A stretch of 6,883 nucleotides of DNA from Gammaproteobacteria bacterium. GTDB taxonomy: Bacteria; Pseudomonadota; Gammaproteobacteria; Coxiellales; Coxiellaceae. Location of the stretch: NCBI GenBank assembly GCA_022600315.1, contig JAHZKQ010000028.1, positions 1 to 6,883 on the forward strand, in the 5' to 3' direction. Of this stretch, positions 1-6,786 are shown piece after piece (positions within the stretch are counted from its first letter, which is position 1; every line of letters begins with the position of its first letter). The position numbers were made by a program, and so were the translations under genes. The notes beneath the pieces were generated by a model. It had not been told where the DNA came from, made no database searches, and was given only the letters and a program-made list of their open reading frames with translations.

Positions 1-138
1 GATGCTAGCTTAAAACGTCATTTTGACGAACAAGGCATTTATTTAATTAAACCTAAAGAAGGCAGTCAGTGGTTCGTAAATGAAATGATGATCAGTGCTA
101 GCAATCAAGTCGAAATTGTATTCGGCTCGCGGATTTAA
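1..138 (+). CDS. C-terminal end of a PfaA-like type I fatty-acid/polyketide synthase, probably the end of its ketoreductase domain (5' partial)
   Basis: Frame 1 is open from the first base to a TAA at 136-138 and gives 45 residues; the start lies outside the window. The tail contains GSQWFVNEM followed by QVEIVFGSRI. This resembles the end of ketoreductase (SDR-type) domains in PKS and PUFA synthases, where a segment of the type FVDEL...VEVVxG closes the domain. The next gene starts only 2 nt after the stop, so the two are coupled, and everything downstream belongs to the same lipid-synthase family. I infer that the missing part carries the condensing, acyl-transfer, ACP and ketoreductase functions that the downstream genes lack. 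Only the terminal piece is visible, so a stand-alone reductase cannot be excluded. The operon membership is firm; the domain call is moderate. Confidence 0.6.
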   Translation, partial: DASLKRHFDEQGIYLIKPKEGSQWFVNEMMISASNQVEIVFGSRI

Positions 139-140
139 GC

Positions 141-3100
141 ATGAAAAAAATACCTAAGACTTCAAGGGCTGCGGATCAAACCGCGCAATTAATGTCGGCG
201 CCGCCAACACTATTAACGCCGATGCAATATACGCCAAAACCACAAACATTTAATCCAGTATGTTATGCACATCAGCACTTTATCAATCAACAAACTCGTC
301 TATACCTACAATATATTGAATTGATGCGTACGTTAAGCACAAATTCACAAGCCCAAAACCACCCTGCAAAAAAACCCAAAATACAATTTGACCAACAAGA
401 TTTAATTGAGCTTGCCACCGGCAAAATCTCTAATGTATTTGGCCCGGCATTTACCAAAGTCGATGCACTTAAACACCCTCTGCGAATTCCTGCACCACCT
501 TATTTATTGGCCGATAGAGTCACTCGCATTGATGCCACAGCACTGAGCATGCAACCTGGGTTGTTATGGACCGAACTAGAAATTAAACCTGACACCCTAA
601 CTCATTTAAATCATTTGCCTGCTGGATTATTGGTTGAAACGGCCCAAGCCAATATGATTTTAATTAACTGGCTGGGCGCTAATCTTGCACTAAATGAGGA
701 GCGCCATTATCGACTAGTAGAACTTGATTTTGAATTTCATGCCTCATTACCAAAAATTGGCAGCTTGCTAAGCTGTGAAATTAAAGTTGATAAGATTATT
801 CATTATCAAGGTCGTTTATTATTTAATTTTAAATGTAATGTCTATCATGATAGCAAGCTAATCTTTGCCGTAACCCTTGGCCGAGCCGGCTTTTTTAGTC
901 ATGCAGAACTGGATCGCCCACAATCCACTCAGTGGCAAGCTGATACGGCTAAATATAGCGAAGACATTAAGCCCAACCCACCGCTTGCACCATTAGCGCA
1001 ATTAACTTTTGATAGCCAAGCAATCAAACGCCTTATTCAGGGTGATTTAGTTAGCGTATTTGGTGAGGCCTTTAATTATTCACAAACCCATTTGCGCACC
1101 CCCACCCTACCGGATGGGAAATTACAATTATTGCACGAAGTCACTAAGCTTGATTTTAATGGTGGCCCAAAACAACGTGGTTATTTAAAAGCTTGCTACA
1201 ATATCAACCCCGACGCTTGGTTTTTTAAGGCGCATTTTAAAGATGACCCTTGCATGCCTGGCACCTTGGCATTTGAAGGTGGCTTACAAGCCATGATGTT
1301 TTATTTAATTGCCCACGGCGATACACTAAAGCATGATAGCTGGCGATTTGAACCGCTACAAAACCAACCGGTAAATATTCGCTGCTATAATCAAGTGTTA
1401 ATGACTAACAAAAAATTAACCTATGAAGTTTTTGTTGATAAACATATTAATGATCCCACACCCACTTTATACGCCTACTTATTAATTAAAGTTGATTCAA
1501 TACTGGTGATGCAAACTTATATCGGCATTCGACTGGTACCTGACTGGCCACTGGCAAACTTAAAGCCAAGTCAAACAATTATCCCCAGCAAAAAATCCGC
1601 GGCTAAACTTGATGATGATTTAAGCTGCGATATAAATACTATGTTAGCCTGCGCTTGGGGCGCACCTACCGAAATGTATGGTACGCTAGCAAAAGATTTT
1701 GATCTAAGGCAATCGCCTACACGCTTACCCGGGCCGCCTTACCATTTCTTAACCCAAGTTAATGCCGTTGATAAAACGGCTGCCAAATTAAATTGCGAAT
1801 ACCTGGTGCCTAATAATGCTTGGTATTATGCCGAAAGCGCTAATTTTATGAATATGCCAATCGCAGCGCTATTAGAAGCTGGCCTGCAACCTTGCGGTTG
1901 GTTAATGGCAGTCACACATTATGATTTTACTAATGATGCAGGATTAAAAGTTAGAAACTTAAGCGGCAGTGCCGAATACTTTCATTATATTCCGGCAAGC
2001 ACCGAGAGTTTAGACACTGATGTACAGTTAACTAAAGTGCTTAAACTAAAAGGCACCAAACTTTTTAACCTCAATGTAGCCGTTAAAATTAAAAATCAAA
2101 TCGTTTTCAACATGCAAACAGAATTTGGTTATTTTAATGAGAAAAGTTTATTGCAACAGCAAGGCATCAGCGAAATGCAGCCTTGGAAGAAATGGTTAAC
2201 TAAAAAAACCGCATTGCCTCATAAACTCTCAACGCCGCCATGGACAATTAACACTTTTATTCAGCGCAACCTAGCAGAATCTTGCCTGCCAAATCAACGT
2301 TTAAAATTAATTGATCACATCAGTGGTTACTGGCAGAAGCCTGATGACTTAATCGCCTTACTGCGCGGCGAACGTGATGTGCACCCTAGTGATTGGTATT
2401 TTAAAACGCACTTTTTTCAAGATCCAGTGCAGCCGGGTTCGCTGGGTATTCAAGCCATGCAGGAACTCATTGGCTATTACCTTATGCACCAAAATCCACA
2501 AATTGAATTTCCTATTATTTTGCCGAAGTTGCCACAGAAGTTTAGCTGGAAATATCGTGGTCAAATCTTACCGCAGGTGGCAACCATTAATATTTTAGCG
2601 GCAATTAAATCAAAACCTGAAGAGCATTGCCACTATGTCAATGCTGATGCCAGCTTATGGATTAATGGGGTCTGTATTTATAGCGCCAATGATTTAAGCT
2701 ATCAAATTAATAATGCACCACCTAATGGCCATCGCTTTAGTCGAGAAGTCACGCTTGACCAAGAAAAACAGCCCTGGCTAAAAGATCATTGCCCAACCTA
2801 TACCTTACCAGTATTGCCTATGATGAGCATTGTTGATCAAGTTGTTGACTTTGTTAGCGACTATTTCCCCAACCAGAAAGTTATTGCGATTCGTCAATTA
2901 AAATTACTATCCTGGATTATTGTTAACCCCAGCGTTAAATTAAAGCAACAACTCACAGTCGTAAACTCTAAAGAAGTACAAGTTGAATTATTTATTATAA
3001 ATGACAGCACACAATTAGCCGCACAAGGCATGGTTGAAATTGCCGATCAATATCCAGCTTCGCCCAAAACTTTCACCCCACTTGATAATTTGCACCCATC

Positions 3101-3869
3101 AACAGATCCTTACCAAGCAAAAAATTTGTTTCATGGACCAAGTTTTCACATTATCAAATCCTTAGCAACTTGCAAACATGGCTCTAGCAGTATTTTATCG
3201 ACTAAAACCACGGCTGATTTTGGTGCCACGCATCAAGTTTTACTGGATGGTATTCCACAATCTTTTCCGCGCCATGACTTAAGCGTTTGGTCTAAACATG
3301 CCAATGCGCAACATCGCTGCTTCCCTTCTCATATTGAAAGCATTGAATTTTTTACTGACCTACCGCGCCATGGCGATGTAAATTGTGAGCTGCGCTACCG
3401 CGGTGACTGGCAAAATAAAATCGATCGCATTCATTGCCAAGCACAATTACAAGCAGCTGGTAAAACATCAATACAGATAGATTATGTTGAAAAATTATTT
3501 TCACTGCCGGAAAATTTACAGCAGCTAACATCGACTGAAATTGCGCGCTATATTACTGAAAAAAAATATTTCCCCAAAGCTACACTTGCCACTCAACTAG
3601 ACAACTGCTGTGAACTAAGTCTAACTACCGTATTGCGCGGTGACTGGTTACCTGGCACCTTGGCAACAATTTATGGCGCAACTGGCGACTTACTTTCTGT
3701 TACCAAAGAAATTTGCATTAAAGATTATTTTTGCCATAAGCACCAAGTGCATCCCCACGCTATTAACATCACTGCTGATAATTATGTTTTTATCGGAAAA
3801 TCTAGAAAAAAATACTATTACCGAGTAGAAACCACCAAAAATATTGTGAGGGTATACGATGCTGGCTAA
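141..3869 (+). CDS. PfaC-like multidomain dehydratase: four FabA-like hotdog folds plus a PKS-type dehydratase, without ketosynthase
   Basis: This 1242-residue cytosolic protein should dehydrate 3-hydroxyacyl-ACP for a PUFA/secondary-lipid synthase. Residues 1-85 are a Pro/Gln-rich lead with a predicted helix at about 43-63. Hotdog 1 (about 87-258; RIPAPPYLLADRV, LLVETAQ) lacks the catalytic His. Hotdog 2 (about 298-470) has HFKDDPCMPG with H365 and E379, the FabA 14-residue spacing. Hotdog 3 (about 496-690; RLPGPPY, LLEAGLQPCG) has no His-DP motif. Hotdog 4 (about 715-855) has HFFQDPVQPGSLG with H757, but Q771 replaces the acidic residue. A PKS-type dehydratase follows (about 868-1120), with H883 in KDHCPTYTLPVLP and D1036 in LLDGIPQ (DxxxQ). 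Residues about 1125-1242 are unassigned. Typical PfaC proteins begin with KS and CLF domains, which are absent here. The ATG lies 2 nt after the upstream stop with no strong Shine-Dalgarno, consistent with coupling; the gene overlaps the next by 11 nt. Family call is strong; substrate is unknown. Confidence 0.88.
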   Translation: MKKIPKTSRAADQTAQLMSAPPTLLTPMQYTPKPQTFNPVCYAHQHFINQQTRLYLQYIELMRTLSTNSQAQNHPAKKPKIQFDQQDLIELATGKISNVFGPAFTKVDALKHPLRIPAPPYLLADRVTRIDATALSMQPGLLWTELEIKPDTLTHLNHLPAGLLVETAQANMILINWLGANLALNEERHYRLVELDFEFHASLPKIGSLLSCEIKVDKIIHYQGRLLFNFKCNVYHDSKLIFAVTLGRAGFFSHAELDRPQSTQWQADTAKYSEDIKPNPPLAPLAQLTFDSQAIKRLIQGDLVSVFGEAFNYSQTHLRTPTLPDGKLQLLHEVTKLDFNGGPKQRGYLKACYNINPDAWFFKAHFKDDPCMPGTLAFEGGLQAMMFYLIAHGDTLKHDSWRFEPLQNQPVNIRCYNQVLMTNKKLTYEVFVDKHINDPTPTLYAYLLIKVDSILVMQTYIGIRLVPDWPLANLKPSQTIIPSKKSAAKLDDDLSCDINTMLACAWGAPTEMYGTLAKDFDLRQSPTRLPGPPYHFLTQVNAVDKTAAKLNCEYLVPNNAWYYAESANFMNMPIAALLEAGLQPCGWLMAVTHYDFTNDAGLKVRNLSGSAEYFHYIPASTESLDTDVQLTKVLKLKGTKLFNLNVAVKIKNQIVFNMQTEFGYFNEKSLLQQQGISEMQPWKKWLTKKTALPHKLSTPPWTINTFIQRNLAESCLPNQRLKLIDHISGYWQKPDDLIALLRGERDVHPSDWYFKTHFFQDPVQPGSLGIQAMQELIGYYLMHQNPQIEFPIILPKLPQKFSWKYRGQILPQVATINILAAIKSKPEEHCHYVNADASLWINGVCIYSANDLSYQINNAPPNGHRFSREVTLDQEKQPWLKDHCPTYTLPVLPMMSIVDQVVDFVSDYFPNQKVIAIRQLKLLSWIIVNPSVKLKQQLTVVNSKEVQVELFIINDSTQLAAQGMVEIADQYPASPKTFTPLDNLHPSTDPYQAKNLFHGPSFHIIKSLATCKHGSSSILSTKTTADFGATHQVLLDGIPQSFPRHDLSVWSKHANAQHRCFPSHIESIEFFTDLPRHGDVNCELRYRGDWQNKIDRIHCQAQLQAAGKTSIQIDYVEKLFSLPENLQQLTSTEIARYITEKKYFPKATLATQLDNCCELSLTTVLRGDWLPGTLATIYGATGDLLSVTKEICIKDYFCHKHQVHPHAINITADNYVFIGKSRKKYYYRVETTKNIVRVYDAG
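3848..3852 (+). promoter_or_regulatory. Ribosome binding site of the acyltransferase gene
   Basis: GAGGG lies 6 nt before the ATG at 3859, inside the last codons of the dehydratase gene. It fixes the start that creates the 11-nt overlap and suggests that ribosomes can both re-initiate and load directly here. Confidence 0.75.
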
Positions 3870-4617
3870 ATTAAAATCATTTGCTCAGACCTGTTACCAT
3901 CGCTACTTGCTGTCAAATGCTGCCGTTATTATTATTGGTTATTGCCTATTAGTACACTTTAGATATCAACGTAACAAGCTAAGTTATGCTCAAATGAATC
4001 ATTATCTGCGTAATGCCTTCCGAAAGGTTAATGCTCGCCTGAAACTTAATTACAGATTACTACCTTCAGAGCCATTAAACTTACCAAAAGATCGCTGCTG
4101 TATTTTTATGAGCAATCATCAAAGTTTACTAGATATCTCGCTAATCTATAGCTTAATTCCTGGGAGTATTCGTTTTTTTCTAAAAAAAGATTTACTTAAA
4201 GTGCCACTATTTGGTAAAGCCTTACAACAAAGCGGCATGGTAAGCCTAGATCGAAGCAACCCCAAAACTTTACAAGATACTTTTAAAAAAATTAAAAGCG
4301 GTGTGCAAAAACATATTTGCTGGTGGATTTTCCCAGAAGGCACTCGCAGCCAAAATGGTGAATTACTCAACTTTAAATGTGGTGCGCTACGTCTAGCTAA
4401 AGAACTGGATGCCGTAATTATCCCCGTTGGCATTCGTGGCACTTATAAAATCACCCCAACCAAAACTTATCAATTAAATTACCAACATCATATAGGTTTA
4501 GCAATTGGCGAAATCATCGATACTCGCCAATATGATCAGATTAATTTTCGCACCTTAGTTGATGATGTTAAAGCATCTATCCAAAATTTAGTCGCCAATA
4601 ATGAGGTAAGCGCATGA
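3859..4617 (+). CDS. PlsC/AGPAT-family lysophospholipid (1-acyl-glycerol-3-phosphate) acyltransferase
   Basis: This 252-residue protein carries all the glycerolipid acyltransferase motifs: block I NHQSLLD (HX4D, H87 and D92), block II GMVSLDR (R132), block III FPEGTRS (158-164) and block IV IIPVGIRG (187-194). The family transfers an acyl chain from acyl-ACP or acyl-CoA to the sn-2 position of lysophosphatidate. A hydrophobic segment at about 17-34 should anchor it in the inner membrane with the active site facing the cytosol. The length is normal for bacterial PlsC. It overlaps the dehydratase gene by 11 nt and the enoyl reductase gene by 4 nt, so it is an integral member of the synthase operon rather than a stray housekeeping gene. 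I infer that it unloads the synthase product into a phospholipid or other glycerolipid. AGPAT domains fused to myxobacterial PUFA synthases are the closest known parallel. The true acceptor could be different. Start chosen by the GAGGG 6 nt upstream. Confidence 0.92.
   Translation: MLAKLKSFAQTCYHRYLLSNAAVIIIGYCLLVHFRYQRNKLSYAQMNHYLRNAFRKVNARLKLNYRLLPSEPLNLPKDRCCIFMSNHQSLLDISLIYSLIPGSIRFFLKKDLLKVPLFGKALQQSGMVSLDRSNPKTLQDTFKKIKSGVQKHICWWIFPEGTRSQNGELLNFKCGALRLAKELDAVIIPVGIRGTYKITPTKTYQLNYQHHIGLAIGEIIDTRQYDQINFRTLVDDVKASIQNLVANNEVSA
4603..4607 (+). promoter_or_regulatory. Ribosome binding site of the enoyl reductase gene
   Basis: GAGGT lies 6 nt before the ATG at 4614, within the end of the acyltransferase gene. 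Together with the ATGA stop/start overlap it supports this start and translational coupling. Confidence 0.7.
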
Positions 4618-6170
4618 CGCAAACAGCAACCCAACAAACCGATCAATTAGCTTTAGCGCAAAATATTCGCCAAGCTTTATATTTGATTCAACATAATAAC
4701 GGTTACTTAGCATTAAGTGCTGGCCACCAAGTATCCGCACCCTGGCAAGTCGTTGGTTACTTACCGGCAATTTACCCAGAACGTTTAGGCAGTCAAACTT
4801 TTTTACGCCAACATGGCGTACGCTTTGCGTATGTGACTGGCGCAATGGCAGGTGGCATTGCCGCAAAAGAATTAGTGATTGCCATGGCAAAAGCCAATAT
4901 GCTGGGGTTTTTTGGCTCTGCGGGCTTAAGCTTTGCGCGTGTGACCGCAGCACTCGATGAGTTTCAAAGTTTAACCCAGCAGAATTTAGCTTGGGGGATT
5001 AATTTAATTCACACCCCAACCGAACCTGAACTGGAACGCAAACTGGTTGAACTTTATATCGAAAAAGATGTGCGCTGTATTTCTGCCTCTGCTTTCATGC
5101 AAGCAACGCCTAATATTGTGCGCCTTGCCTGCCACGGCTTAAGCCGTAATAAGCAGGGTGAAATTCAACGTCGACATTTTATTTTTGCCAAACTATCTCA
5201 ACCAAATATGGCGCAACAATTTTTATCCGCACCACCCACTAAAATTTTAACTGACTTAGTGACAAAAAATTTATTAACCACTGAAGAAGCTGAACTTGGC
5301 GCACAACTGCCACTGGCAGCAAATATTACTGTTGAAGCCGATTCAGGCGGTCATACTGATAACAGGCCACTGCCAAGCTTATTAAGTTCGGTATTAAATT
5401 TACGTTACGAAATAGCAAGAACTTTTCCTGCTGCTTTACAGGTTAATATTGGCGCCGCTGGTGGATTAGGTGAACCTAAAGCCATTGCCGGCGCCTTTGC
5501 CATGGGCGCTGATTATGTGGTGACCGGCTCGATTAATCAAGCGACAATTGAAGCCGGTTCTTCGCCAGAGGCGAAAAAATTACTAGCCCAAGCGGATATT
5601 AATGATGTGATTATGGCACCCGCTGCGGATATGTTTGAGCTTGGGGTGAAACTGCAAGTTTTAAAACGCGGTACGTTTTTTGCTGCTCGCGGCCAAAAGC
5701 TTGCTGACTATTATCAAAAATACAATGATATTAATGATATCCCAAAAAGCGAGCGTGAGAAATTAGAAGCCGAAGTGTTTCAAGCGAGCATTGAAACTAT
5801 TTGGCAACAAACCCGTGAATTCTGGCAACAACGCAATCCAAAACTATTAGCCAAAGCCGAACAAAATCCGAAACAAAAAATGGCGCTAATCTTTCGCTGG
5901 TATTTAGGTAACGCCAGCCGCTGGGCATCACAAGGTGAAGCAAGTCGCCAACGCGATTATCAAATTTGGTGTGGACCTGCAATGGGAGCTTATAATCGTT
6001 GGGTCAAAGATGCCATACTTGAACCTCTAGAAAATCGTCACGCAGCACAAATCGCCTTAAATTTATTAGAAGGCGCTGCGGTGGTGACACGCGCGCAACA
6101 ATTAAGAAGCTTTGGCTTTAACGCCGCACCTGAGTTTTTTAACTTCAAACCGCGCTTACTGAAACTTTAG
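4614..6170 (+). CDS. pfaD: PfaD-family FMN-dependent enoyl reductase of a PUFA/polyketide synthase
   Basis: The 518-residue product matches PfaD, the separate trans-acting enoyl reductase that reduces 2-enoyl-ACP intermediates on PUFA-type synthases with NAD(P)H and FMN. It has the TIM-barrel of the 2-nitropropane dioxygenase/FabK superfamily. Visible signatures are GFFGSAGL (98-105), ADSGGHTDNRP (242-252, with H247 at the place of the FabK-type GGH histidine), the flavin-phosphate loops GAAGGLGE (280-287) and GADYVVTGSINQ (298-309), and APAADMFELGVKLQVLKRG (335-353). The PfaD-specific helical tail includes YQIWCGPAMGAYNRW (around C453) and NLLEGAAVVTRAQ. Length is close to that usual for PfaD (roughly 500-550), and all motifs look intact. 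It is the last gene of the operon, with a 4-nt ATGA overlap with the acyltransferase gene. In related systems this subunit largely decides which double bonds are kept, so the product's degree of unsaturation depends on it. Confidence 0.93.
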   Translation: MTQTATQQTDQLALAQNIRQALYLIQHNNGYLALSAGHQVSAPWQVVGYLPAIYPERLGSQTFLRQHGVRFAYVTGAMAGGIAAKELVIAMAKANMLGFFGSAGLSFARVTAALDEFQSLTQQNLAWGINLIHTPTEPELERKLVELYIEKDVRCISASAFMQATPNIVRLACHGLSRNKQGEIQRRHFIFAKLSQPNMAQQFLSAPPTKILTDLVTKNLLTTEEAELGAQLPLAANITVEADSGGHTDNRPLPSLLSSVLNLRYEIARTFPAALQVNIGAAGGLGEPKAIAGAFAMGADYVVTGSINQATIEAGSSPEAKKLLAQADINDVIMAPAADMFELGVKLQVLKRGTFFAARGQKLADYYQKYNDINDIPKSEREKLEAEVFQASIETIWQQTREFWQQRNPKLLAKAEQNPKQKMALIFRWYLGNASRWASQGEASRQRDYQIWCGPAMGAYNRWVKDAILEPLENRHAAQIALNLLEGAAVVTRAQQLRSFGFNAAPEFFNFKPRLLKL

Positions 6171-6191
6171 GATAAAGCTATCGAATTTTTT
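6171..6191 (+). terminator. Weak candidate terminator at the end of the synthase operon
   Basis: Directly after the pfaD stop codon there is a GATA/TATC stem with an AAGC tetraloop (6171-6182), then GAA and a run of six T (6186-6191). An alternative CTTTA/TAAAG pairing (6165-6177) overlaps it. Both stems are short and AT-rich, so this is at best a weak intrinsic terminator. It is listed because the operon must end before the convergent gene whose stop is at 6259. Confidence 0.2.
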
Positions 6192-6219
6192 GCTTGAGAA
6201 CCAACACATGCTACCCCAC

Positions 6220-6278
6220 CTTTAGGTTGTGAGGATACCGTAAAAAACCCCACACTCATTAACAACCAGAACCTAAAG
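6220..6278. repeat. Nine-bp inverted repeat spanning the convergent intergenic gap and the 3' end of the minus-strand gene
   Basis: CTTTAGGTT at 6220-6228 is exactly complementary to AACCTAAAG at 6270-6278, with 41 bases between. A competing pairing joins GGTTGTGAG (6225-6233) with CTC-ATTA-ACAACC-type bases at 6255-6267 with a bulge. Neither is followed by a T-run on the relevant strand, so they are not classical intrinsic terminators, but the structure could protect or separate the two convergent transcript ends. It may also be chance. Confidence 0.25.
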
Positions 6279-6786
6279 TGCAATTATTCTTAAAGCCAAC
6301 CGATATAACTGGTGTACCAGCTTTATTAAGTGCATAGCTAGTCGTATAACTACCGTTACCAGATGGGAAGCAATCTGTTTTTGGGTATTTTCTAAGGCCT
6401 TCACAACCACCAAACCCTGATAATTGCGCACGTGCAGTCGCACTGACCGTAACGGTTTTTTGATTTGGATGCACATGGATCGTCATAACACCCGCGCAAC
6501 AGAAATCAGATTCATAGTTAACCTGAATATCACCGCCCGTATTTGGCACAAAGGCGTTAATGGCAGTATGGAATAGGCCAAAAATGCGTGGGTAAGAAGT
6601 GGTGGCTGGTAGCGTATATACACCACCATGTTGCTGCTGACTCCAAAGATTTAAAAAGGCCCCGTCGTTTAATCTATTTAGCTTAAGCTGCACCTCTGTC
6701 ACTGGACCCAATGAACCCGCTAATACTGATGCAGAAAATAGACTAACTATGATTAAAGCGATGCTAATTAAATATTTTTTTCTCAT
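6259..6786 (-). CDS. Small exported cysteine-containing protein of unknown function
   Basis: I do not recognise this protein. From the ATG at 6786 it has 175 residues. The N-terminus MRKKYLIS followed by a hydrophobic stretch to SASVLA is a clear Sec signal peptide, with likely signal peptidase I cleavage after A23 (VLA|GS), so the product is periplasmic or secreted; there is no lipobox Cys. The mature part of about 152 residues has six cysteines (96, 97, 128, 139, 169, 175), enough for three disulfides, a histidine pair (TIHVHP, 104 and 106) beside the CC pair, and Gly/Ser-rich turns. No transmembrane helix follows the signal. A TTG at 6804 in the same frame would add six residues, but the ATG is preferred because it is preceded by the purine-rich GAGAGAAGA and starts the signal peptide naturally. 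It converges on pfaD with an 88-base gap, so it is a separate unit with no visible functional link to lipid synthesis. Confidence 0.8.
   Translation of the reverse strand: MRKKYLISIALIIVSLFSASVLAGSLGPVTEVQLKLNRLNDGAFLNLWSQQQHGGVYTLPATTSYPRIFGLFHTAINAFVPNTGGDIQVNYESDFCCAGVMTIHVHPNQKTVTVSATARAQLSGFGGCEGLRKYPKTDCFPSGNGSYTTSYALNKAGTPVISVGFKNNCTLGSGC

Noticed and set aside
2358..2598. Overlapping short open frames on both strands inside the dehydratase gene
   Set aside because: They fall within hotdog 4, whose frame is proven by the HFFQDPVQPG motif; their translations show no family features.
3640..3828. Plus-strand 62-codon frame with a hydrophobic stretch, near the end of the dehydratase gene
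   Set aside because: The main frame is open through it to the stop that overlaps the acyltransferase start; there is no independent ribosome binding site and the hydrophobicity is an out-of-frame effect.
4146..4442. Minus-strand open frame of 98 codons inside the acyltransferase gene
   Set aside because: Fully antisense to PlsC motifs I to IV; no domain or ribosome binding site seen.
4588..4953. Minus-strand open frame of 121 codons
   Set aside because: It lies antisense to the start of pfaD and the end of the acyltransferase gene, both with strong family motifs. Its translation is Leu/Ser/Gln-rich without any domain, as expected for a shadow frame.
5797..5982. Minus-strand 61-codon frame inside pfaD
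   Set aside because: Antisense to the conserved PfaD helical tail; no coding evidence.
6242..6258. Possible minus-strand terminator at the T-run complementary to A6 (6242-6247)
   Set aside because: On the minus strand the T-run follows TGTGGGG, but no complementary C-rich arm is present upstream, so there is no stem.
6273..6476. Second minus-strand frame within the exported-protein gene
   Set aside because: Out of frame with the signal-peptide protein and basic/low-complexity in composition; a shadow.
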